A stretch of 12,099 bases of DNA from Planctomycetota bacterium (GTDB lineage Bacteria > Planctomycetota > Planctomycetia > Pirellulales > UBA1268): positions 1-12,099 of the forward strand of contig QWQL01000133.1 in the NCBI GenBank assembly GCA_003670825.1, given 5' to 3'. This document shows positions 7,355 through 12,099 of this stretch, piece after piece. The notes under the pieces were generated by a model, which searched no databases, was not told the origin of the DNA, and worked only from the letters and a program-made list of their open reading frames with translations. Within the stretch, counting starts at the first letter, position 1. Every line of letters starts with the position of its first letter. The translations under genes were made by a program, and so were the position numbers.

Positions 7355-8386
7355 TCATGCGGCCCGCTGCGTCGGGACTTCCTGCCGGAGCCGCGACCGA
7401 AGTAATGCCAGGCGACGCGAGGCGACGCCCGAGACGGACTGGCCGGAGAGCACCTCGAGCAGGTCGGGGATCGCGCGAAGCGTGGCCGCCGCCGCGTCGC
7501 TCGCCCCGGCGGCGAGTTGTCGCTCGGCGGTCCGGATCGCGGACGCCGCATGCCAGCGGACGCTCGCGGCGGTCGTCGAGTCCCGGAGCGAGTCGGGGAG
7601 CATGGTGGCGTTGATCCGCAGCGCCCGCGCCATGTCTGGCCAGACGGCACCCGAGGCGAACAGGCGGCTGGTCTCATTGGCGATATGCCGACGGTAGTTG
7701 GCGAGCGCCTGCGGTTCGTACCACACGCGGTGCCCTGCCGCGATCCGCACCCACATTTCCCAGTCGAGGGCGTGGCAGAGTTCGGGCCGGTAGCCGCCGA
7801 CGCTCTCGTAGGTGCTGCGGGCGACGACCGCGGCGGGCGTCTGGATCCGCTGCCGTTCGGCGATCGTGGCCAGCCAGTTGGCCAGCACGCCGGGCAGCCA
7901 TTGTTGCCGCGACGTGGTCTTCATACGGCGACCGCAGTCATCGATGATGCGGCTCCGGCAGAAGGCCATGCCGACGTCGGGGGCGCTGCGAAAACCGCGG
8001 TCGATCGCCGCATAAAACCCAGGCAGCACCGAATCATCCTGATGGAGCAGGTGCACGAGTTGACCGCGGGCCAGCGCGATCGAGCGGTTCCAGTTGCCCG
8101 CGAGTCCGAGCCGCCGGTCGTTTGCGAACACCTCGATGCGTCCTGAGCGATCGAGCGACCGGACGAACCGCTCGACGTGCCCGGGCGTGGAACCATCGTC
8201 CACGACGGCGATCTGCATGTCGGCGGCGGATTCCGCCTGCTGGAGCACCGACTCCAGCGCGGCACCGAGTTTCTCATCGGGCTCAAACGTCGGCACCATC
8301 ACCGAGAACCGAGGCCGCACCGCAGTGCCGCGAAGCGGCGGGATGCGTGGCGGAGTGGCCGCGGCCATGGGGTGTTGGAGGATCAT
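7355..8386 (-). CDS. Family 2 glycosyltransferase (GT-A fold)
   Basis: Protein of 343 residues that probably transfers a sugar from a nucleotide donor to a surface glycan. The GT-A start RFSVMVPTFEPDEKLGAAL is at 26-44, the nucleotide-binding VVDDGST at 61-67, and the metal-binding DxD-type motif HQDD at 115-118. The acceptor-side HALDWEMWVRIA (205-216) resembles the usual ED/DW block. About 250-343 is an Ala/Arg-rich helical tail with no clear family. The frame is open to 8509, but the ATG at 8386 has AGGAAGG six bases upstream and gives a normal N-terminus; a second ATG lies six codons later at 8368. No transmembrane helix is seen. It is co-oriented with the RgpF-like gene and likely in one transcript. 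Confidence 0.88.
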   Translation of the reverse strand: MILQHPMAAATPPRIPPLRGTAVRPRFSVMVPTFEPDEKLGAALESVLQQAESAADMQIAVVDDGSTPGHVERFVRSLDRSGRIEVFANDRRLGLAGNWNRSIALARGQLVHLLHQDDSVLPGFYAAIDRGFRSAPDVGMAFCRSRIIDDCGRRMKTTSRQQWLPGVLANWLATIAERQRIQTPAAVVARSTYESVGGYRPELCHALDWEMWVRIAAGHRVWYEPQALANYRRHIANETSRLFASGAVWPDMARALRINATMLPDSLRDSTTAASVRWHAASAIRTAERQLAAGASDAAAATLRAIPDLLEVLSGQSVSGVASRRLALLRSRLRQEVPTQRAA

Positions 8387-8392
8387 GACAGG

Positions 8393-8399
8393 CCTTCCT
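8393..8399 (-). promoter_or_regulatory. Ribosome binding site deciding the GT2 start
   Basis: AGGAAGG on the coding strand, six bases before the ATG at 8386. It supports that start over the longer open frame reaching 8509. Confidence 0.7.
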
Positions 8400-8475
8400 G
8401 GAAGGGGCCGCTCCCGGCACAACCGACTGCCGGAGCCGCGTCCTAACCCGTAGAAGTAGCAGGCGAGGGGGTATG

Positions 8476-8498
8476 AAACTAGGCCGTCTTGCGGCCAG
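8476..8498 (-). terminator. Possible weak terminator of the secreted-protein pair
   Basis: On the minus strand: CTGGCCG, loop CAAGA, CGGCC, a bulged T, AG, then TTTC. The U-tract is short, so termination may be partial. A second small dyad, ACCGCA-TC-TGCGGT (8503-8516), precedes it. It lies 100 nt after the coiled-coil gene and before the GT2 gene, at the expected boundary between two units. The rest of the 8387-8597 interval shows no gene and no convincing promoter. Confidence 0.35.
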
Positions 8499-8597
8499 CA
8501 CGACCGCATCTGCGGTGAAGGCCGCGCCCCCTCCTCGCCAGCCAGCCCACTTTTCCCCGATGGCCTCCGCGGAGTCGCGAAACCGGACGGGCAGTGG

Positions 8598-9413
8598 TCA
8601 GAAGCTGCCGACGTTCATGCTCATGTAGGCTCCGAATGGGCCGACGCCGACGGTCATGCCCGAGCCCTTGGCGTCGGAGAACGGCAACTTGCCGCCCCCC
8701 TGGCTCTGGCCGCGGTAGGGCGAGAACGAACTGCCCGACTGCATCTGGGCTGCCGCTGCGGTCGACGCCGCCGCCGTTTGCTGCCGCGCCGACTGTGCCC
8801 GGTCGACGAGTTGCTGACGGCTCTCGTTGAAGGCCGCCTGCTGCTGCTGGAGTGTTGACCGCTGCTGCTCGATCTTGTCGATCTCCTGCTGGAGTTGCGA
8901 CGACGACATCCTCACGACGTCAGGCACATCCTTGAGCGCCTCGGCCCGCTTCTGATCGGACATCACCGACAAGTATTGGCCAACCCACTGGCGGGCGTCC
9001 TTGGCCTCGGCCGTGTCGAGAATCTTGAACTTCGCTTCGAGATCGTCGAGCAGGTAGTCCAACTCGTACGACGACATCCTAGTGACCCGCTTGTTGAAGT
9101 CGGCTTTGATGTTGTGCACTTCCGGCGGCGTGTAGATCTGCTGCGACGAGAGCCACTCGCCGAGTTCGAAGATCGCCCTCCGCCAGCGGGGGCTGTTCAT
9201 GATCTCCATCTTGCGGGCCAGGTCGCCATCATTCTCGTCGGTGGCTGGGGTGGCAGGAGTGGCTGAAGTGGGCTTGGCAGCCGCCGGGGGAGCCGCGGCG
9301 GGCTTCGTGGCGGCGGTTGGCTGGCACCGGGCGACCGAGGGTGTCCATGAAACCGTTGCCACCGCCATGACGGCAATGGCCCAGCCGGGATGGAAGCGAG
9401 ACGTGACCTGCAT
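8598..9413 (-). CDS. Exported Gln-rich coiled-coil protein of unknown function
   Basis: I do not recognise a characterised family. The protein has 271 residues. A signal peptide is likely: basic start, hydrophobic WAIAVMAVATVSW at 11-23, and possible cleavage after SVA at 28. C30 follows an Arg, so it does not form a lipobox. Residues 31-60 are an Ala/Pro/Thr linker. A helical domain covers about 64-165 (NSPRWRRAIFELGEWLSSQQ at 73-92). A Gln-rich coiled coil covers about 170-215, and a Gly/Ser-rich, Met-containing tail ends in GAYMSMNVGSF. The short motif VxRMSS occurs twice (110-115, 167-172). The start lies 14 nt after the stop of the NTF2-like gene, whose TGAGG can serve as ribosome site, so the two are probably co-translated. 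A periplasmic or envelope structural role is a guess. Confidence 0.75.
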   Translation of the reverse strand: MQVTSRFHPGWAIAVMAVATVSWTPSVARCQPTAATKPAAAPPAAAKPTSATPATPATDENDGDLARKMEIMNSPRWRRAIFELGEWLSSQQIYTPPEVHNIKADFNKRVTRMSSYELDYLLDDLEAKFKILDTAEAKDARQWVGQYLSVMSDQKRAEALKDVPDVVRMSSSQLQQEIDKIEQQRSTLQQQQAAFNESRQQLVDRAQSARQQTAAASTAAAAQMQSGSSFSPYRGQSQGGGKLPFSDAKGSGMTVGVGPFGAYMSMNVGSF

Positions 9414-9427
9414 GATGTGTCCAGGCC

Positions 9428-10414
9428 TCAGCGGCCTGCTCCCTCGGTGGTTTCAGTGCCCGGCTTGCGGACCAGGGTTATGTTGACCTGCGGCGCGTAT
9501 TCGCCCCCGACGTGGGTCGGCAGCGACCGCCACACACAACGACCTTTGCCGTCGTAGCGATAGATGTTGAGTGACGAGGTCTGGCTCCCGTCAGGTAGCA
9601 CGGCGGTGGTGCGGGCGACCCACGAGCCGTCGTCGCGAGTCCAGTCCGCTTCGCCGTGACCACCATCGGAACTGAAAACCCACGACCGGATGCCCTTGGA
9701 GAGCGGGTCCCAGCCGATCCGCTGCGTGATCTGAATGGCCGCGTCGGCAGCGACCCCGGGGGGCGTGATTGTCATGTCACGCAGGAGAAACGTGCGGGTG
9801 GGATTCCAGCGCACGCGCATCTCGATGGTCGGCTTGCCGCCCGCCGGCTTGCCGCCCGCGGCGTCATCGACCACGGTCCAGTCGCCCACCATCCAGGCCA
9901 GGTCGGCCAGGGTTTCCGAGCCGGAGGCCGGCTCGCCCTGCGCCTCGCGAAGCGCTCCGAGTTTCCACGAACCCTCGTGCCGCACCCAGACGGCAGAAAA
10001 GCGGCCGTGCAGCGTGGCGGCCCCGTCCGCCGGCACCACCTCCACCGCTCCGTCTTCGATCGCCACGTCGGGCGACAGAAAGCGGAGGCCGGTGTCTTTG
10101 ATCGTGAACTCAGGCCTGGCATTCGCAGGAGTGCCAGCCGCCGGCGGTTCGAGCACCTCGACGGTGTCGCGGCCCTTGAGCACGTTGCCCACCGCGTCGA
10201 CGATATCGCCGTCGGCCATCCAGATCGCTGCAAGCGCCTTGCCGTCGCCGCGATCCAGCGCCTCCTTGTAACGACGGGACGACTCCCGAATCGCCTGCTG
10301 GTCGGCAGCGAGGTCGGCGGCGGCAGGCAGAGCCGTAAACCCGACCAGAAGTACCAGCGGCGTGACGAGCAGGCGGACTGCTGGAGTGGTGGGGGAGAGC
10401 ATGAACGTCAGCAT
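9428..10414 (-). CDS. Exported two-domain protein: NTF2-like (SgcJ/EcaC type) plus C-terminal beta domain
   Basis: Protein of 328 residues. A signal peptide covers about 1-33, with a hydrophobic core from LLVTPLVLLVGFTAL and cleavage near PAAA-DLA. Residues 37-160 resemble the SnoaL/NTF2-like SgcJ/EcaC (DUF4440-type) domain: AIRESSRRYKEALDRGDGKA, IWMADGDIVDAVGNVLKGRD, then GRFSAVWVRHEGSWKLGALR. Residues 168-316 start with LADLAWMVGDWTV and look like a lipocalin-type beta barrel of the DUF1579 kind, ending in YAPQVNITLVRK. These folds usually bind small molecules; no catalytic residues can be assigned. The frame is open to 10564, but the region before 10414 overlaps the palindrome and has no signal peptide, so the ATG at 10414 (or 10402) is preferred. 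It leads a two-gene unit with the coiled-coil gene. Confidence 0.78.
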   Translation of the reverse strand: MLTFMLSPTTPAVRLLVTPLVLLVGFTALPAAADLAADQQAIRESSRRYKEALDRGDGKALAAIWMADGDIVDAVGNVLKGRDTVEVLEPPAAGTPANARPEFTIKDTGLRFLSPDVAIEDGAVEVVPADGAATLHGRFSAVWVRHEGSWKLGALREAQGEPASGSETLADLAWMVGDWTVVDDAAGGKPAGGKPTIEMRVRWNPTRTFLLRDMTITPPGVAADAAIQITQRIGWDPLSKGIRSWVFSSDGGHGEADWTRDDGSWVARTTAVLPDGSQTSSLNIYRYDGKGRCVWRSLPTHVGGEYAPQVNITLVRKPGTETTEGAGR

Positions 10415-10446
10415 GAAACACCGGGCGAAGGGGGGAGCCAGCGACG

Positions 10447-10470
10447 CGGCATCGTCGATCGACGATGCCG
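10447..10470. promoter_or_regulatory. 24-bp perfect palindrome between divergent genes
   Basis: Half-site CGGCATCGTCGA is followed immediately by its exact reverse complement TCGACGATGCCG, with no spacer. It lies 32 nt before the ATG of the NTF2-like gene and 82 nt before the ATG of the M20 peptidase gene. This placement fits an operator for a dimeric regulator, or a hairpin in the NTF2-like gene's leader. No T-tract follows in either direction. Confidence 0.6.
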
Positions 10471-10492
10471 GCGGAGGACCGTGGCAGGATTT

Positions 10493-10541
10493 TACCATCT
10501 CGACGGCCGGACGGGAAAGCACTTTGGCGTCCGGTCTGGTA
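10493..10541. promoter_or_regulatory. Nested inverted repeats in the M20 gene leader
   Basis: Three dyads are nested around nearly one centre: TACCA (10493-10497) with TGGTA (10537-10541), CCGGACG (10507-10513) with CGTCCGG (10528-10534), and AAAG (10516-10519) with CTTT (10522-10525). The element ends 11 nt before the ATG at 10553, so an RNA hairpin here would reach the ribosome site region (TAGGGTGCAGGGT). Confidence 0.4.
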
Positions 10542-10552
10542 GGGTGCAGGGT

Positions 10553-11767
10553 ATGTCCGGCCACGTTGCTCTGCTTGCCGATCTGATCCGTCGTCCGAGC
10601 GTCAACCCGATGGGGCGAGATGTGTCGGGCCCCGAATACCTGGAGGGGCGGGTCGGCGACTATCTCGTGCAGCGATTCACGGCCGCCGGACTGCCCTGGG
10701 CCCGCCAGCCCGTGTCACCCGGCCGCGATAACGTCATCGCCAGGCTCGAAGCGACCGTGCCCCGGGCCCCGGTCATCCTCTGGGACGCCCACCAGGACAC
10801 GGTTCCCGTGGAAAACATGACCATCGAGCCGTTCGCCCCGGTTGTCCGGGACGGGCGAATGTATGGCCGGGGGAGCTGTGACGTGAAGGGGGGCATGGCC
10901 GCGATGGTGGCGGCTCTCGAACGTCTGCTGGCGACGGGTGGCCCCCGCATGGCGACGGTCGTGTTCTCGGCGACCGTGAACGAGGAGTTTGGCTTCTCCG
11001 GTGCCAAGGCGCTCGCCCGGCTCTGGGATGCGCCAGCCGCCGACGCGGCCACCTCGGACGCCGCGGCCCGCAGGGTGGTCGGCCGCCGGCCGGTGGTTGC
11101 CGTGGTGGCTGAGCCCACCGGGCTCGACCTCGTGATGCAGCACAAGGGGGCCATTCGGTGGCGGATCCGGGTCTCTGGCCGCGCCTGCCACAGCGCGTTT
11201 CCGGAGCAGGGAAGCAACGCGATCTATCCCGCGGGCCGAGTGATCCTGGCGCTTGAGTCACTGGCCGCCGAACTGCTCACGCGGAACCCCGACCATCCCT
11301 GCGGGCCACCCACGCTCAACCTCGGAACGATCCGGGGTGGCGCGGGCGTGAACCTCGTGCCCGACCTGACGATCCTCGAGGTCGAGCGGCGAGTGTTGCC
11401 TGGCGAATCGCCCGATGAGGCGCGGGCCGAGGCGATCGCGAGGATCGCCGCCGCCTCAGGCGACGCGCGGATCGAGCACGACGAGCCCTTTCTCGAAAGT
11501 GCCGGCCTCGCCGACGCCACGACCGACCCGAAGGCCGCGGCGTGGGTTGAGAAACTTACCGCTACCGCCCGGAGTTGCGGCGCGGCCGCGGACCGCACGG
11601 CCGCCCGCTATGGCACCAACGCCAGCGTCTTCACCGCCGCAGGTGTGCCCAGCGTCGTGTTTGGCCCCGGCTCGATTGCCCAGGCTCACACAGCCGACGA
11701 ATGGATCGACCTCGATCAGGTTGCCACCGCCGCCGAGATCCTCACCGCGGTCGTCGCGGCCGGTTGA
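10553..11767 (+). CDS. M20 family zinc peptidase/deacylase (ArgE/DapE/carboxypeptidase-like)
   Basis: Protein of 404 residues with the complete di-zinc site of the M20 family. H80 and D82 lie in WDAHQDTVP, D110 in YGRGSCDVKGG, the catalytic and bridging pair E144-E145 in VNEEFGF, E187 in VVAEPTG and H379 in AQAHTADEW. H213 in RACHSAFPEQGSNAI belongs to the dimerisation (lid) domain, about 193-310. There is no signal peptide, so it is cytoplasmic. Likely substrates are N-acyl amino acids or small peptides; the family also includes acetylornithine and succinyl-diaminopimelate deacylases, and sequence alone does not choose. Residues 157-180 form an Ala-rich, probably disordered insertion. The ATG at 10553 gives the expected N-terminus; the open frame further upstream is antisense to the neighbouring gene. 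No arg or lysine-pathway gene lies nearby. Confidence 0.9.
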   Translation: MSGHVALLADLIRRPSVNPMGRDVSGPEYLEGRVGDYLVQRFTAAGLPWARQPVSPGRDNVIARLEATVPRAPVILWDAHQDTVPVENMTIEPFAPVVRDGRMYGRGSCDVKGGMAAMVAALERLLATGGPRMATVVFSATVNEEFGFSGAKALARLWDAPAADAATSDAAARRVVGRRPVVAVVAEPTGLDLVMQHKGAIRWRIRVSGRACHSAFPEQGSNAIYPAGRVILALESLAAELLTRNPDHPCGPPTLNLGTIRGGAGVNLVPDLTILEVERRVLPGESPDEARAEAIARIAAASGDARIEHDEPFLESAGLADATTDPKAAAWVEKLTATARSCGAAADRTAARYGTNASVFTAAGVPSVVFGPGSIAQAHTADEWIDLDQVATAAEILTAVVAAG

Positions 11768-11788
11768 GAAGCCGGGAATCGGCCTCCA

Positions 11789-11882
11789 CCTCACGCCGGC
11801 GGCAGGCAGACGAGCCCAACCTCAGCTGCGGGGGCCCACGCTCGCCATCCTCACGCCGGAGGGCAGGCTGATGGGCCCAACC
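11789..11882. repeat. Degenerate repeat modules downstream of the M20 gene
   Basis: CCTCACGCCGG followed by a GGCAGGC-type stretch and GCCCAACC occurs twice, starting at 11789 and 11849 (60 nt apart). Between them lies the first copy of CCCACGCTCGCCATCC (11835), the core of the tandem units that follow. This part is a diverged or mosaic relative of the two clear units. The stretch from the M20 stop to here shows nothing else but a weak GCCG-GGAAT-CGGC dyad. Confidence 0.6.
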
Positions 11883-12058
11883 CCGGCGGCGGGACGGCAT
11901 GAGTTGACTCGCTGGGGCTGCGGCAGCCCCACGCTCGCCATCCTCACGCCGATCCCTCCGCCTGCCCGTTTCCGGCGGCGGGACGGCATGAGTTGTCTCG
12001 CCGGGCTGCGGGGCCCCACGCTCGCCATCCTCACGCCGATCCCTCCGCCTGCCCGTTT
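11883..12058. repeat. Two tandem repeat units of 89 and 87 bp
   Basis: Unit 1 is 11883-11971 and unit 2 is 11972-12058, directly abutting. Each begins CCGGCGGCGGGACGGCATG and ends CCTCCGCCTGCCCGTTT. They differ by a few substitutions and a 2-nt length change in the middle. Unit 1 has a perfect dyad GGGGCTG-CGG-CAGCCCC (11914-11930); in unit 2 this becomes GGGCTGCGGGGCCCC, which can still pair in part. The 2-nt change breaks any shared reading frame, so this is non-coding repeat DNA. After unit 2, CCCGGCGGCAG (about 12078-12088) may start a further diverged copy that leaves the window. Confidence 0.85.
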
Positions 12059-12099
12059 CTTGTCCGATCATTCCGTTCCCGGCGGCAGCCAGAGAGGTG

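Noticed and set aside
7382..8440. Exact 14-bp repeat CTGCCGGAGCCGCG at 7382-7395 and 8427-8440, both before glycan gene starts
   Set aside because: About one such match is expected by chance in 12 kb at this GC content, and one copy lies in coding sequence.
8387..8509. N-terminal extension of the GT2 protein to an ATG at 8509
   Set aside because: The extension overlaps the terminator-like region and adds no family sequence, while the ATG at 8386 has a clear AGGAAGG six bases upstream.
9656..10552. Plus-strand 299-codon extension upstream of the M20 peptidase
   Set aside because: It runs antisense through the NTF2-like gene, is low in recognisable motifs, and the M20 domain begins normally at the ATG at 10553.
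11914..11930. GGGGCTG-CGG-CAGCCCC hairpin as terminator of the M20 gene
   Set aside because: No T-tract follows on the plus strand, and the hairpin is part of the repeat unit, about 150 nt after the stop codon.
11742..12071. Minus-strand 109-residue Arg-rich open frame with repeated ETGRRRDRREDGERG
   Set aside because: The repetition comes from the DNA repeats. The 2-nt length difference between units changes the frame within the copies, and the frame overlaps the end of the M20 gene. Not treated as a gene.

Overview
The window looks like a piece of a GC-rich planctomycete chromosome, probably from the Pirellulales. The base composition is roughly two-thirds G+C by eye. Genes are compact and on alternating strands, Shine-Dalgarno use is patchy, and there are Ala/Pro/Gln-rich secreted proteins of a kind common in that group. 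This assignment is an inference, because no rRNA or other phylogenetic marker is present.

Positions 1-6224, minus strand: the front half of a respiratory complex I operon in canonical order, nuoA-nuoB-nuoC-nuoD-nuoE-nuoF-nuoG. The genes overlap or nearly touch, except for a 52-nt gap between nuoB and nuoC. All iron-sulfur ligands expected in these subunits can be read: N2 in NuoB, N1a in NuoE, N3 plus the FMN/NADH site in NuoF, and N1b, N5, N4 and the optional N7 in NuoG. nuoG runs off the left edge, and nuoH onward should lie beyond it. Together these genes encode the NADH dehydrogenase module and connecting arm of NADH:quinone oxidoreductase.

Positions 6225-6432: a control region. It holds a strong intrinsic terminator for the upstream glycan genes. 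An 11-bp perfect inverted repeat then lies in front of nuoA.

Positions 6433-8386, minus strand: a two-gene glycan cassette, a GT2 glycosyltransferase followed by a rhamnan-synthesis-F (RgpF)-like protein. It is bounded on its upstream side by a weak terminator-like hairpin.

Positions 8598-10414, minus strand: two exported proteins that look co-transcribed. The first is a two-domain NTF2-like (SgcJ/EcaC, DUF4440-type) protein. The second is a Gln-rich coiled-coil protein of unknown function.

Positions 10415-10552: a divergent intergenic region with a 24-bp perfect palindrome and a second nested inverted repeat.

Positions 10553-11767, plus strand: an M20 zinc peptidase or deacylase with a complete set of metal ligands. 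After it, 11768-12099 carries no credible gene but holds a mosaic of short repeats ending in two tandem units of about 88 bp.

I see no CRISPR array, tRNA, rRNA, insertion sequence, prophage or toxin-antitoxin pair. Most coding content is ordinary core metabolism. The unexplained signals are the non-coding inverted repeats, the repeat cluster, and an apparently compact NuoG that keeps the N7 cluster motif.
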